Assembly: GCA_029563075.1 (NCBI GenBank)
Contig: JAKQTN010000064.1
Coordinates: 1-64,000, forward strand
Length of the DNA stretch: 64,000 nucleotides
DNA from: Pseudomonadota bacterium
GTDB taxonomy: Bacteria > Pseudomonadota > Gammaproteobacteria > Burkholderiales > Methylophilaceae
Direction of reading: 5' to 3'
A program made the translations under genes and the position numbers. Below, piece after piece: positions 43,051 through 52,720 of this stretch (positions are counted from its first letter, which is position 1; each line of letters begins with the position of its first letter). The notes beneath the pieces were generated by a model. It saw only the letters and a program-made list of their open reading frames with translations. It searched no databases and was not told the DNA's origin.

Positions 43051-44040
43051 TCAAACTTTTTCCGGTATGCGAATATGCACTTCGTAGCGGTTATTCTTTG
43101 TGTCGGTTTTAAGCGAGCTTTCCAGATCAAAATGCAGTTTCAGGCGCTCCTTAATATTTTTCAGCGCCATCTTATTGCCGGTTTGATGATTGTTTTTTGG
43201 CGCATACGGGTTGCTGATGACGATGTGCAGTTCTTTAAGTTTGGTGTAGATTTTAACCATGATTTCGCCGCCTTCCGGCATCGGCTCTATGCCGTGATAG
43301 ACCGCGTTTTCTAACAGCGGCTGCAAAATAAGCGGCGGAATCATTGCATCAGATGGCATGTCATTGATCTGCCAAGTGATTTTCAGGCGGTCTTCCAAAC
43401 GCAATTTCTCAAGATCCAGATATTGGTGGCACAGGCTGATTTCCTTCACGAGCGGCACCAGTTCGCGATTTTCGCTCATCAGCACGCGAAATAAATCCGC
43501 CATATCTTCCAGCGCGGTTTCAGCGCGCTTGGGCTGGCTGCGGATAAGCGACAGCACGGCGTTGATGCTGTTAAACAAAAAATGCGGGCGTATGCGTGCC
43601 TGCAAAGCCTGCAGACGCGCCTCGGCAATGGCGGGCGAATAGGCGCGTTCCTGCAGGTGAAAATAATACAGCACGATGGCTGTCACAATGACGGTAAGCA
43701 AGCAGGCGCGGTAGGTTTCGGGGATGGATTCAAATGTAAAAAAGCGATTTATAAAAATAAAAACCAAGCTAGTGAAAGCGATTTCCAGCGCCATGATCGC
43801 AACAACCCCTTGCCAGTATTTAAGCTTGCTTAACACGGGGTAGAGTACATACAACCCCAGCATGCTGAGCAACAGCACGGGTTGCACCAGCGCTGATAAC
43901 TCCGCCAATAAGGGCAAAAACTCATTGAATTGTTTGCTGAGTAAAATGGCTGCTATCGCAGCCAACAAGTTCACAATGAGCAAGATTCGCAGGTGAATGC
44001 CAAGATTATGCAGATTAGGTAAGCGACTATTTTTGCGCAC
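43051..44040 (-). CDS. AlgZ/FimS-like sensor histidine kinase (His_kinase family)
   Basis: A 329-residue protein has about five N-terminal membrane helices (residues 15-150). These are followed by the unorthodox kinase core with the phospho-acceptor His in RIRPHFLFNSINAVLSLI, and an ATP-binding part with PPLILQPLLENAVYHGIEP. It belongs to the LytS/AlgZ group (PF06580). It is the first gene of a kinase-regulator pair and is divergent from argH. Confidence 0.93.
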   Translation of the reverse strand: MRKNSRLPNLHNLGIHLRILLIVNLLAAIAAILLSKQFNEFLPLLAELSALVQPVLLLSMLGLYVLYPVLSKLKYWQGVVAIMALEIAFTSLVFIFINRFFTFESIPETYRACLLTVIVTAIVLYYFHLQERAYSPAIAEARLQALQARIRPHFLFNSINAVLSLIRSQPKRAETALEDMADLFRVLMSENRELVPLVKEISLCHQYLDLEKLRLEDRLKITWQINDMPSDAMIPPLILQPLLENAVYHGIEPMPEGGEIMVKIYTKLKELHIVISNPYAPKNNHQTGNKMALKNIKERLKLHFDLESSLKTDTKNNRYEVHIRIPEKV

Positions 44041-44141
44041 AGCGAATACTTAGTTATAATGTTGCGATAAGTATATTATTATTAAAGTAATTTTTACAAT
44101 AAAGCCAATAAATATAAACCAAGTGAATAAAGCGATTAAGT

Positions 44142-45539
44142 GTGTCAGAAAACTCTTTAAATAAAAAATCAGAAAGCTGGTCAGGCCGTTTTAATGAGCC
44201 GGTAGCCGAATTGGTTAAAAGATATACCGCTTCTGTGGATTTTGATAAGCGCCTGGCCGAATTCGATATTCAGGGTTCGCTCGCGCACGCGCAGATGCTG
44301 GGTGCACAAGGCATTATTTCGCAAGCGGATGTAAGCGCCATTGAAACGGGTTTGAACGAGATTCTGGCTGAAATCCAGGCTGGCAGTTTTGAATGGCTGC
44401 TGGATCTGGAAGACGTACATCTCAATATTGAAAAACGCCTGACCGATAAAATTGGCGACGCTGGTAAGCGCTTACATACCGGTAGAAGCCGTAACGATCA
44501 GGTGGCTACCGATGTGCGCCTGTGGCTGCGTACGGCAAGCGATGCTATATTGGCGGGCATTAAAAATCTGCAAAGCTCTATTCTGGAGCTGGCCGAACAG
44601 CATGTGGACACCATCATGCCAGGCTTCACGCATTTGCAAGTAGCGCAGCCTGTGACATTTGGGCACCATCTCATGGCGTATTTCGAGATGCTGAAACGTG
44701 ATGCCGAACGGTTTGCCGATTGCCGCAAACGTATCAATAAATTACCGCTGGGCGCAGCCGCATTGGCCGGTACAAGTTACCCGATTAACCGTGAACTAGT
44801 AGCAAAAACGCTGGGTTTTGACGGTGTATGCGAGAATTCTCTGGATGCGGTTTCAGACCGTGATTTTGCCATTGAATTTACCGCCGCCAGTGCTTTATTG
44901 ATGACGCATCTGTCACGATTTTCTGAAGAGCTGATTTTATGGTCAAGCCCGCGTTTTGCGTTCATTGATATTGCTGACCGTTTTTGTACCGGCTCATCGA
45001 TTATGCCGCAAAAGAAAAATCCGGATGTGCCCGAACTGGTGCGTGGCAAAACAGGCCGCGTGAATGGCCATTTGGTGAGCTTGCTCACCTTAATGAAAGG
45101 CCAGCCGCTGGCTTATAACAAAGATAACCAGGAAGACAAAGAGCCCTTATTTGACACCGCAGATACGGTGTTAATCACGCTGGAAATTTATGCAGACATG
45201 CTGCGCGGCATTAGTGTGAATAAAGCGAATATGCGTCAGGCTGCGCTGGAGGGCTTTGCTACGGCGACCGATTTGGCCGATTACCTAGTGAAAAAAGGCA
45301 TGCCGTTCCGGGATGCGCACGAAGCGGTTGCGCTGGCTGTAAAGCACGCGGTAAACAAAGGCTGCGATCTGGCCGATTTGCCATTAAATGAGTTGCAGCA
45401 ATTCAGCAGCAGCATCGCGAGTGATGTATTTAGCGTATTGACGCTGGAAGGCTCAGTCGCCAGCCGCGACCATATTGGCGGCACTGCGCCCGCCCAAGTT
45501 AAACAAGCGCTTCAGCGTGCCCGTCAACTCATCAGTTAG
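44142..45539 (+). CDS. argH: Argininosuccinate lyase
   Basis: ArgH splits argininosuccinate to arginine and fumarate. The 465-residue protein has the fumarase-superfamily signature [12 protein letters not shown], with the catalytic Ser in its flexible loop, plus [16 protein letters not shown] and [16 protein letters not shown]. It starts with GTG at 44142, giving a normal N-terminus ([20 protein letters not shown]). The start lies 101 bp from the divergent kinase. Confidence 0.98.
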   Translation: MSENSLNKKSESWSGRFNEPVAELVKRYTASVDFDKRLAEFDIQGSLAHAQMLGAQGIISQADVSAIETGLNEILAEIQAGSFEWLLDLEDVHLNIEKRLTDKIGDAGKRLHTGRSRNDQVATDVRLWLRTASDAILAGIKNLQSSILELAEQHVDTIMPGFTHLQVAQPVTFGHHLMAYFEMLKRDAERFADCRKRINKLPLGAAALAGTSYPINRELVAKTLGFDGVCENSLDAVSDRDFAIEFTAASALLMTHLSRFSEELILWSSPRFAFIDIADRFCTGSSIMPQKKNPDVPELVRGKTGRVNGHLVSLLTLMKGQPLAYNKDNQEDKEPLFDTADTVLITLEIYADMLRGISVNKANMRQAALEGFATATDLADYLVKKGMPFRDAHEAVALAVKHAVNKGCDLADLPLNELQQFSSSIASDVFSVLTLEGSVASRDHIGGTAPAQVKQALQRARQLIS

Positions 45540-45551
45540 CAAATTACTCAC

Positions 45552-46871
45552 TTGAAGCTGAATTCAATTTTAGTTTTTTTGCTTGTGCTGCTAGTGGGTA
45601 GCAATGTTGTTGCCGCGGTGAATGATGCGGTTGTTGTGGATAATCAATCACAAGGGAATGGTGCAAACAGCATGACCTGGCCGTTGTTGCCGGGCGAAAG
45701 CCTGAATGACGTCGCGCGTTTGTTTTACCCTAAAAACAAGGCGATGCAACGGAAGTTTGTATTTAAAACCTTGCGTTTAAATGTCGCTGTTCGGCCAAAC
45801 CTTCAGCCATCGGAACGTTTTGAAACGCCGGTATCGCTGATTATTCCTACCTTAAAATCACTCTCTGTCAGAACGCATCCTATTAAGTTGGGGCGAAAAA
45901 AATCCGATAGCCAAAAACTGAAGATGAGTTATGGAATCGAGCAAATACCTGCAAAACTGATGCAGGATTATGAAATTTTGCTCAGCAAAAATGCATTTTT
46001 GAAGGAAGAACTGGCCAGATTAAATGAAAAACTCATTTTTTTGCAAACCAAGTTAAATGAACTAAAACTGGCGCTGGATCAAACACTGAACCTGCCAGCA
46101 AAAAAGGTATTTAAGAAACTAGATCATCCTGAGATAGACAAGCCACTAGTTGCAACAGCAGAGAAACCAGTTACAAATTCACTGTTTGGCAATTTAAGCA
46201 GTGACTTGATAAAAATGCTGCTGGCCTTGTTCTTGCTGGCGGGTTTAGGCGCATATTTGTTAAAAAAATACCGGCAAAATAGGGCTGCAAAAATGGGCTT
46301 TGTTGCCACCAGTGTGCAGACGACTATGCCCGATATGGGCGGACATTGGCAAAATACGCTGGTAAAAACCGAGTATGAAACTGTGCAAGCTACGCGACTG
46401 GCGAAAGCAGCTAAAGAGACCGAATCCAGGCTGGAGGCTACGCTGGAGGAAGCCAGGCTGCTGATGGGCATCAATCGCACCAGCGATGCGATCGTCCACC
46501 TTAAATTGACGATTGAATCACAGCCGAAAGCCTCGATCTATCACTGGCTGTACCTATTGGAAATTTTTAGAAAACTTAATCTGCAACAGGATTTTGAGCA
46601 TTACGCCACAGGCTTACATGAGACTTTTAACGTCATCGCGCCCGCTTGGCAGGATACAGAAATCGCCATGGTGGTGGCGCAAAGCCTGGAAGAGTTTCCG
46701 CATATCATGGAAAAACTGTATAGCACGTGGCCAGATGACGCGGCGGCGGTGTATTTACGCAGCCTGATTACTGATAACCGCGGTGGCGAGCGCACGGGTT
46801 TCGGTAAAGCGGTATTAAGCGAAATCTTATTGCTGATTGCGCTGCTGGATACGCGTAAAGAAATAAGTTAA
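45552..46871 (+). CDS. FimV-like protein (signal peptide, LysM-like region, TM, TPR-like tail)
   Basis: A 439-residue envelope protein starts at TTG 45552 with a clear signal peptide (SILVFLLVLLVGSNVVAAV). The N-terminal region has a LysM-like WPLLPGESLNDVARLFYP. A coiled coil spans about 140-185 (LSKNAFLKEELARLNEKLI), with a membrane helix at about 225-240. The cytoplasmic part is TPR/FimV-like (DAIVHLKLTIESQPKASIYHWLYLLEIF) and resembles the tail of the larger FimV at 59363. The weak start context makes the N-terminus uncertain. It lies 12 bp after argH; its stop overlaps the hemW stop. Confidence 0.75.
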   Translation: MKLNSILVFLLVLLVGSNVVAAVNDAVVVDNQSQGNGANSMTWPLLPGESLNDVARLFYPKNKAMQRKFVFKTLRLNVAVRPNLQPSERFETPVSLIIPTLKSLSVRTHPIKLGRKKSDSQKLKMSYGIEQIPAKLMQDYEILLSKNAFLKEELARLNEKLIFLQTKLNELKLALDQTLNLPAKKVFKKLDHPEIDKPLVATAEKPVTNSLFGNLSSDLIKMLLALFLLAGLGAYLLKKYRQNRAAKMGFVATSVQTTMPDMGGHWQNTLVKTEYETVQATRLAKAAKETESRLEATLEEARLLMGINRTSDAIVHLKLTIESQPKASIYHWLYLLEIFRKLNLQQDFEHYATGLHETFNVIAPAWQDTEIAMVVAQSLEEFPHIMEKLYSTWPDDAAAVYLRSLITDNRGGERTGFGKAVLSEILLLIALLDTRKEIS

Positions 46872-48109
46872 TCCAGGAAGATCTGCAGCAGCTCGTTCAG
46901 GTAACGTCTGCCGAGCAGGGTCGGCTGAATGAATTGATGTTGTTGTGTAATAAAACTTTTATTTGATGCCTCTGCAAGGCGCATGGATATTGCCCCCCAG
47001 GGCATGCCGGTACGCTCTGTAAACAGCATTGTTTCAAACCCTTTTGTTAACCGCAGCGCGTTCATCATAAACTCAAAGCCCAGATCGGCCTTTTCAACCG
47101 TCCAAACGTTATCCACGGCATTGCCGCTTTCGGCGTTTTCCATAAAGTTTCTGGGGTGTTTATGACGTGTTTCGCGGGTGATTTTATTGTGATAACTCAA
47201 TTTGGAATGTGCACCCGCACCAATGCCTAAATAATCGCCAAATTGCCAATAATTCAGGTTATGCCGCGCCTGCGATCTGGGTTTGCAAAAGGCAGAAGTT
47301 TCGTAATGTTCATAACCATTTTCAGCCAGTAAAGCTTCTATTTTTTCCTGCATTTCCGCACTGGCGTCATCATCAGGCAAACTCGGTGGCGTGCGGTAGA
47401 ACGGCGTATTCGGCTCTAAAGTCAAATGGTAAAAAGACAAATGGTCAGGTTGAAGCACGACCGCCTGCTGCGCATCCTGCAAAGCATGTGCAAGCGTTTG
47501 TTCGGGTAGTCCATACATCATATCCAAATTGACCCGCTCAAAGGTATCAAGTGCCAATTCAGCCGCTTGTATGGCTTGTTTATCGTCATGAATGCGGCCC
47601 AGTGATTTGAGGTAATCTGCATTGAAACTTTGTATGCCGAGTGATACTCGGTTTACACCCGCCTGTTTGTAGCCCACAAAATGTGCTGTATCGACTGTGC
47701 CCGGGTTGGCTTCCAGCGTGATTTCTGCGCCATACTCCAGCTGCATCAGCATGCGCACCGCGCTTAGAATTTCATCAATGGCTTCGGGCGAAAACAAGCT
47801 CGGCGTGCCGCCGCCAAAGAACACGCTTTTGATTTTGCGCCCGTAAACACGCGGCACGGATTGCTCCAAATCCTTAATAAGTGCCTGTACATAATGTTTT
47901 TCAGGGATCTCACTGCGTGACTCGTGCGAATTAAAATCGCAATACGGACATTTTTTTATGCACCACGGAATGTGGATATAAAGCGACAGCGGCGGCGGTG
48001 TGGTGAGGCCGGATAGCGTAGCTTCGCCCAGAATTGGTGAGCGTGTATTGATAGGCCTTGCAGGCGCATTGAAGCTTGCTTCCGGATTAATGGGGATAAC
48101 TTTTTTCAA
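46868..48109 (-). CDS. hemW: HemW, heme chaperone / radical SAM family protein
   Basis: HemW is a radical-SAM family member that binds heme and delivers it to respiratory proteins; it was long annotated as anaerobic coproporphyrinogen oxidase-like. The 413-residue protein has the cluster motif CIKKCPYCDF (the three-Cys CxxxCxxC), FFGGGTPSLF and GIQSFNADYLKSLGR, with a C-terminal LLGRRYLNELLQIFL. Codons for residues about 369-381 coincide with repeat copy 3. It is the last gene of an rph-rdgB-unknown-hemW run. Confidence 0.95.
   Translation of the reverse strand: MKKVIPINPEASFNAPARPINTRSPILGEATLSGLTTPPPLSLYIHIPWCIKKCPYCDFNSHESRSEIPEKHYVQALIKDLEQSVPRVYGRKIKSVFFGGGTPSLFSPEAIDEILSAVRMLMQLEYGAEITLEANPGTVDTAHFVGYKQAGVNRVSLGIQSFNADYLKSLGRIHDDKQAIQAAELALDTFERVNLDMMYGLPEQTLAHALQDAQQAVVLQPDHLSFYHLTLEPNTPFYRTPPSLPDDDASAEMQEKIEALLAENGYEHYETSAFCKPRSQARHNLNYWQFGDYLGIGAGAHSKLSYHNKITRETRHKHPRNFMENAESGNAVDNVWTVEKADLGFEFMMNALRLTKGFETMLFTERTGMPWGAISMRLAEASNKSFITQQHQFIQPTLLGRRYLNELLQIFLD
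46967..47004 (+). repeat. GCATGGATATTG repeat, copy 3 (inside hemW)
   Basis: This 38-nt element, TGCCTCTGCAA then GGC, core GCATGGATATTG at 46981-46992, then CCCCCCAGGGCA, closely matches copy 1. hemW reads the opposite strand as G-A-I-S-M-R-L-A-E-A within the protein. The position corresponds to a normal HemW region without an obvious length change. Confidence 0.8.
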
Positions 48110-48341
48110 TCGCTGCTTTTTGTTTTAGATAAGGATTCACAAGCTGATCGACCAAATGATGCAAGGCCTCGCGCATTTGTGTCTCAGATACTTCCATCAG
48201 CAAGCCATCTTCCAGCGCGTCCTGGGCGATTTGTTTGATTTCCTCAAAATTCTCGCGCATGACTTTGATTTTTTCGGTGCAGGATACAATGCTTCCGTTG
48301 TCGCGCACCCATACTGGCAGAGATGTCAGGGGTGATTTCAT
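48087..48341 (-). CDS. Small conserved-looking hypothetical protein
   Basis: An 84-residue acidic protein has no signal peptide or motif I recognise. It reads from a basic/aromatic start (SLPVWVRDNG) through helical stretches EEIKQIAQDALEDGLL and MREALHHLVDQLVNPYL. It overlaps hemW by 23 bp and shares one base with rdgB (TAATG), so it is embedded in a coupled operon, which supports that it is real. Function is unknown. Confidence 0.75.
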   Translation of the reverse strand: MKSPLTSLPVWVRDNGSIVSCTEKIKVMRENFEEIKQIAQDALEDGLLMEVSETQMREALHHLVDQLVNPYLKQKAAIEKSYPH

Positions 48342-48946
48342 TATGATAAATCCTGTAATTTCTTAATCAATTGTTGCAATGCCTGTCCGCGATGGCTGAT
48401 TTTGTTTTTTGCTTCGGGCGTTAATTCGGCACCTGTTTTACCTGAAGCAACATCCAGAAATAATGGATCATAGCCAAAGCCACCTGTGCCGCGCGGTACA
48501 GTTAATATTTCACCGCGCCAGATGCCTTCTGCAATCAAAGGCTGTGGGTCATCATGGTGGCGAACCAGCACAATCGCACAATAATAATAGGCCGAGCGGC
48601 TGGTTTCGTTTGCCAGCGCGTTCAAAAGTGCCTGATTGTTTTTTGCATCGCTTTTTGGTTCGCTATTATTAATATTCGCGAAACGCGCAGAGTGCACGCC
48701 TGGCTTGCCTTGCAGGGCATCGACGCAAATTCCGGAATCGTCGGCAAGCGCAGGCAAGCCGGAATGCAGGCTGGCATGCCGCGCTTTAGCGAGCGCGTTC
48801 TCGATAAAAGTGCAGTGCGGCTCTTCCGCTTCGGCAATATTAAATGCCGACTGTGGTACAGCTTCTATATCAAGGGGTGATAAAAGTTGTTGGATCTCGC
48901 GCAGTTTGCCAGCATTGCCGCTGGCGAGGACTAATTTTTTTAGCAC
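48341..48946 (-). CDS. rdgB: dITP/XTP pyrophosphatase
   Basis: RdgB removes non-canonical purine nucleotides such as dITP and XTP. The 201-residue protein has the Ham1 signature VLASGNAGKLREIQQLL, LADDSGICVDALQGKPGVHSARFA and GTGGFGYDPLFL, then SHRGQALQQL. It abuts rph with no gap. Confidence 0.97.
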   Translation of the reverse strand: MLKKLVLASGNAGKLREIQQLLSPLDIEAVPQSAFNIAEAEEPHCTFIENALAKARHASLHSGLPALADDSGICVDALQGKPGVHSARFANINNSEPKSDAKNNQALLNALANETSRSAYYYCAIVLVRHHDDPQPLIAEGIWRGEILTVPRGTGGFGYDPLFLDVASGKTGAELTPEAKNKISHRGQALQQLIKKLQDLS

Positions 48947-49675
48947 TTATAAGCCCAATGCTGCTTTTTGCTTGCCGAGCAATTCGGTAATACCAGCCTG
49001 CGCCAGATCCAGCATGGCATTCATCGCGGTTTTATCAAACGGTTCGCCTTCTGCGGTGCCTTGAATCTCCACAAAGCCGCCGCCTGAAGTCATGACGACG
49101 TTCATATCGGTGTCGCAGTCGGAGTCTTCGATATAGTCTAAATCCAGCACGGGCACACCTTTGTACACGCCCACCGAAATCGCCGCCACGGCTTGCTTGA
49201 GCGGGTTCTCAGTAATTTTTTCACTTTTTAACAGTGTTGAAACGGCATCATGCAATGCTACATAAGCGCCGGTAATGCTGGCGGTACGCGTACCGCCATC
49301 GGCCTGAATCACGTCGCAATCCAGATGGATACTGCGCTCGCCGAGTTTTTCCAGGTCGATGATGGCGCGCAAGCTGCGGCCAATCAGACGCTGGATTTCC
49401 TGTGTGCGGCCAGATTGCTTGCCTTTGGCGGCTTCCCTGTCCATGCGGCTGCCAGTGGAGCGCGGCAGCATGCCGTATTCAGCCGTCACCCAGCCCTGGT
49501 TTTTGCCCTTGAGAAATCCGGGCACTTTTTCTTCTACGCTGGCGGTACACAGCACATGCGTATCACCAAATTTGATCAGTACTGAACCTTCGGCATGCTT
49601 GGTGTAATGGCGGATGATTTCAATGTCGCGCAGCTGATGACTGGCGCGCTGGCTAGGGCGATGATGAGCTTGCAT
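48947..49675 (-). CDS. rph: Ribonuclease PH
   Basis: RNase PH trims tRNA 3' ends phosphorolytically. The 242-residue protein has [63 protein letters not shown] and a C-terminal [19 protein letters not shown], all family motifs. Length is standard. Confidence 0.97.
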   Translation of the reverse strand: MQAHHRPSQRASHQLRDIEIIRHYTKHAEGSVLIKFGDTHVLCTASVEEKVPGFLKGKNQGWVTAEYGMLPRSTGSRMDREAAKGKQSGRTQEIQRLIGRSLRAIIDLEKLGERSIHLDCDVIQADGGTRTASITGAYVALHDAVSTLLKSEKITENPLKQAVAAISVGVYKGVPVLDLDYIEDSDCDTDMNVVMTSGGGFVEIQGTAEGEPFDKTAMNAMLDLAQAGITELLGKQKAALGL

Positions 49676-49804
49676 GATGTTGATTTGCTTAATAATTGTT
49701 TCATGGAAAAAGGCAATTATAAGCGATGCGCCATGCGATTGGTTTTATAACATGGATTTTTTTAAGATTCTGGTTTTGAAGCCTTAAGACTTAGATTCTT
49801 GGTA

Positions 49805-50734
49805 TTAAATCTTAGGCTTCTGCTGTGTTTTGTTCAAAGCGTTCTGGATAGCGGCGATGGTTTTTTCAATATCGTCATCAGACAACTCGAGCGGGTCGGT
49901 TTCTTCAAAATTCTGATGCGTGACCGGATTAATGATGGTGGTCGTTTCGCCCAGCGGCATCAACTGTGTAGAAACCGCAGATTGGCTCATTAACCGATCG
50001 CCCCATTGCAAACCGATGGCGCTCATGTTGTCGCCTTTTTCATCGCTGGCAAATTCGGCGCTGTCCATTAATTCGGTGGTGACATCAATAATCGTCTTGT
50101 TTTGTTGCATAATTTCCTTGATTTGCTGGTCATCAAGCACGCCCCATACGCCATCCGTGCATAGCAATACGGTATCGCCTTCGAGCAGTTCGTGCCTGTC
50201 GGACAAATCAATCTGCGGCGGGGTTTCGCCGCCGACGCAATTATAGATTTTGTTTTTGTAAGGGTGTGTTGCCATTTCCTCTTTGCTGATCATGCCCTTT
50301 TTATAGAGCGATTGCACCACGGAATGGTCTTCGGTGCGAAACAGCAAATGCCCATTACGAAAATGATACAGGCGCGAATCGCCCGCGTGCGCACAATACA
50401 AATAGCCGCGCTGGATAATGGCGGCCACGATGGTGGTGCGCGGTGATTCGATGAGATCTTCGGACTGCGTGACGTTCTCGATCATGTCATGTACCTGCTG
50501 AATATGATCGATTAGAAATTTGGCCGGGCTGCTGAGCGTTGGCACGGCCAGGCGCTCGAATGCCTCGGTAAGCGTTTTAACCGCCAGATGTGCGGCAATT
50601 TCGCCATTGCGGTGGCCGCCCATGCCATCGGCCAGCACCAGCAGCAGGGCGTCTTTGCTGTAAGAGTAGGCCAGCCTGTCCTGATTGTACTTTCTTGGCC
50701 CCTGGCGGCTATTCTGATAAATAGTGAATTTCAT
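49805..50734 (-). CDS. PP2C-family serine/threonine phosphatase
   Basis: A 309-residue PPM phosphatase with metal-binding motifs LADGMGGHRNG, CAHAGDSRLY and LCTDGVWG, then KGDNMSAIGL. The C-terminus after residue about 260 (ETTTIINPVTHQNFEETD) is a low-complexity tail. It lies 15 bp after the Ser/Thr kinase gene, so the two probably act as an opposing pair on shared substrates. Confidence 0.93.
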   Translation of the reverse strand: MKFTIYQNSRQGPRKYNQDRLAYSYSKDALLLVLADGMGGHRNGEIAAHLAVKTLTEAFERLAVPTLSSPAKFLIDHIQQVHDMIENVTQSEDLIESPRTTIVAAIIQRGYLYCAHAGDSRLYHFRNGHLLFRTEDHSVVQSLYKKGMISKEEMATHPYKNKIYNCVGGETPPQIDLSDRHELLEGDTVLLCTDGVWGVLDDQQIKEIMQQNKTIIDVTTELMDSAEFASDEKGDNMSAIGLQWGDRLMSQSAVSTQLMPLGETTTIINPVTHQNFEETDPLELSDDDIEKTIAAIQNALNKTQQKPKI

Positions 50735-50749
50735 TTGGCAAATCTATGC

Positions 50750-51691
50750 TTACAGCGGTTTATTCAGCACATGCTTGATTTTGTGTACCAGACTAGGTTT
50801 TTTGGGTACTAGCGGAGGCACGTTCTCAAGCAGGGTTTTTTGCAGGGAAAACACGCTCTGCGGTCTTTCCAGATAATCGAGTTTCAAGCAATTATCAATG
50901 ATCTGTAGCAATTCTTCCGTATAAAGCCCCTTGCCCATTTTGACCGCAGGTATCAACGAATCTTCTTTAACGCGCAGATTCGCAGCCATGGGGGCAGACC
51001 TCGCCAGGCAGGAATACATGCTTGCACCCACGCTGTAAATGTCGCTCCAGGGCCCCAGCTGCTTGCGTTCAAAATATTGCTCGGGTGGCGCAAAACCCGG
51101 CGTATAGCTGGGCGACAGCTTGGATTGCACCTGGGTCAGCGTTTGCCTGGCAGAACCAAAATCCAGTAATACCGGTGAACCATCCAGGCGAATATAGATA
51201 TTGGCCGGTTTGATATCCAGATGCAGCAGTTTTTGCGTGTGGACTTCGCGCAGGCCATTGAGCAACTCGCCGAATACGCGCCGCACAAATTTTTCGTTGA
51301 CGGGGTCTGGTTGCGAGAGGATGTAATCCTGCAGCGATTTGCCGCGCTCGTACTGCATCACCATGTAAACGGTATTGTTTTCTCTAAAGAAATTAATCAC
51401 GCGCACGATGTTTTTGTGATCAATTTTGGCGAGCGCCAAGCCTTCCTCAAAAAAGCATTTCAGGCCATGCTTGAAAGTAGCTGCATCATCTTCTGTGCCC
51501 AGCAGCACAGTAGCGCCTTCTTCGCGCAGGGCTAGTCCAGTGGGCATGTATTCCTTGATGGCGACAATGTTCTTGTTCAAATCCTGGGCAAGATACACAA
51601 AACTAAAACCGCCAGTACTCAAGACTTTGGTGATGATATAGTCTTGCAGTATATAGCCGATAGGCAAAGGTTGATTTTTACTGGTAGCCAT
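50750..51691 (-). CDS. Hanks-type serine/threonine protein kinase
   Basis: A 313-residue kinase has a glycine loop STGGFSFVYLAQD, Lys47 in IVAIKEYMP, the catalytic HLDIKPANI and metal-binding DFGSARQ, and PEQYFERKQLGPWSDIYSVGA. It lacks a membrane helix or sensor domain, so it is cytoplasmic. Its partner phosphatase follows immediately. The call is firm; substrates are unknown. Confidence 0.93.
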   Translation of the reverse strand: MATSKNQPLPIGYILQDYIITKVLSTGGFSFVYLAQDLNKNIVAIKEYMPTGLALREEGATVLLGTEDDAATFKHGLKCFFEEGLALAKIDHKNIVRVINFFRENNTVYMVMQYERGKSLQDYILSQPDPVNEKFVRRVFGELLNGLREVHTQKLLHLDIKPANIYIRLDGSPVLLDFGSARQTLTQVQSKLSPSYTPGFAPPEQYFERKQLGPWSDIYSVGASMYSCLARSAPMAANLRVKEDSLIPAVKMGKGLYTEELLQIIDNCLKLDYLERPQSVFSLQKTLLENVPPLVPKKPSLVHKIKHVLNKPL

Positions 51692-51797
51692 CTATTGGTT
51701 CAAATAATAATCGTTAATGTAACTAGTTGGGAATATTCTCTCATAAAATCATGGGTATTTGATACAATTATCATCAATTACTTTAAGAAAGCAAGCT

Positions 51798-52664
51798 ATG
51801 ATATTAAGTATGACGGGCTTTGCGTCGCAAGAATGCAACACTACAAACGGTATTTTGATGGTTGAACTGCGTTCCGTGAATCATCGCTATCTCGAACTGC
51901 AGCTAAAACTGGATGACAATTTACGTATGTTTGAAGCTGTGGTGCGCGAACTTATTCAGGCTAAACTGTGGCGCGGCAAGGTGGATTGCCGTCTCAACTT
52001 GGTGCGTAATCTCGCTAACGGAAGCCTGCCGCAGCTTAACCATGCCGTATTGCAGCAAATAGCTGAAAGCGCAAAAGCCGCCGCGCAATATTTTCCACAT
52101 ACACAGCCGGTTAACATGTTAGAGATACTGCAAATGCCGGGCGTAATGGCGACTGAGGTATTAGATATGGATGTGCTCGAAAACGATTTAAGAGCCGCCT
52201 TGAACACAGTGCTGCAGGATTTAATCGAGGCCAAAGCGCGCGAAGGCGCGAAGCTAAAGGCTGTGATTCTGGAGCGTTTGCAACAAATAGAACAGCATGT
52301 CGCAAAAGTGAAGCCGATGATGCCGGCATTAATCAGGCAATATCAGGAAAAACTCACCGCCAAACTGAATGAGGCCACCAACAGCAACGATGACGAGCGC
52401 ATTCGCCAGGAAATGGTGTTGTTTGCGCAGCGTATCGATGTGGATGAAGAACTGTCACGCCTGACTTCACACATCGAGGAAGTGAAGCGCATTCTGAATG
52501 CGGCGGGTGCCGTGGGCAAGCGGCTGGATTTTTTAATGCAGGAAATGAACCGTGAGGCGAATACGCTGGGCTCGAAGTCAGTGGCAATCGAAACCAGCCA
52601 GATTTCGATGGAACTGAAGGTGCTGATCGAACAAATGCGAGAACAGATTCAGAATATTGAATAG
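51798..52664 (+). CDS. YicC family endoribonuclease-like protein
   Basis: A 288-residue protein begins MILSMTGFASQECNTT and has the family landmarks SVNHRYLELQLKLDD, KLWRGKVDCRLNLVR and a C-terminal FLMQEMNREANTLGSKSVAIETSQ. YicC members are linked to RNA degradation and act as endoribonucleases in recent work. I chose ATG 51798; MTGFAS at 51810 is a second possibility. Its neighbours gmk and rpoZ match other proteobacteria. Confidence 0.93.
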   Translation: MILSMTGFASQECNTTNGILMVELRSVNHRYLELQLKLDDNLRMFEAVVRELIQAKLWRGKVDCRLNLVRNLANGSLPQLNHAVLQQIAESAKAAAQYFPHTQPVNMLEILQMPGVMATEVLDMDVLENDLRAALNTVLQDLIEAKAREGAKLKAVILERLQQIEQHVAKVKPMMPALIRQYQEKLTAKLNEATNSNDDERIRQEMVLFAQRIDVDEELSRLTSHIEEVKRILNAAGAVGKRLDFLMQEMNREANTLGSKSVAIETSQISMELKVLIEQMREQIQNIE

Positions 52665-52720
52665 CAAATATTTAAAATAGAGTGTAATGAATAAAGCCTA
52701 AAATCGTCTAAAATAGACAG

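Noticed and set aside
48733-48780. Apparent short repeats (GGAATGCAGGCTGGCATGCC region) inside rdgB
   Set aside because: These are ordinary conserved RdgB codons and have no second copy in the window.
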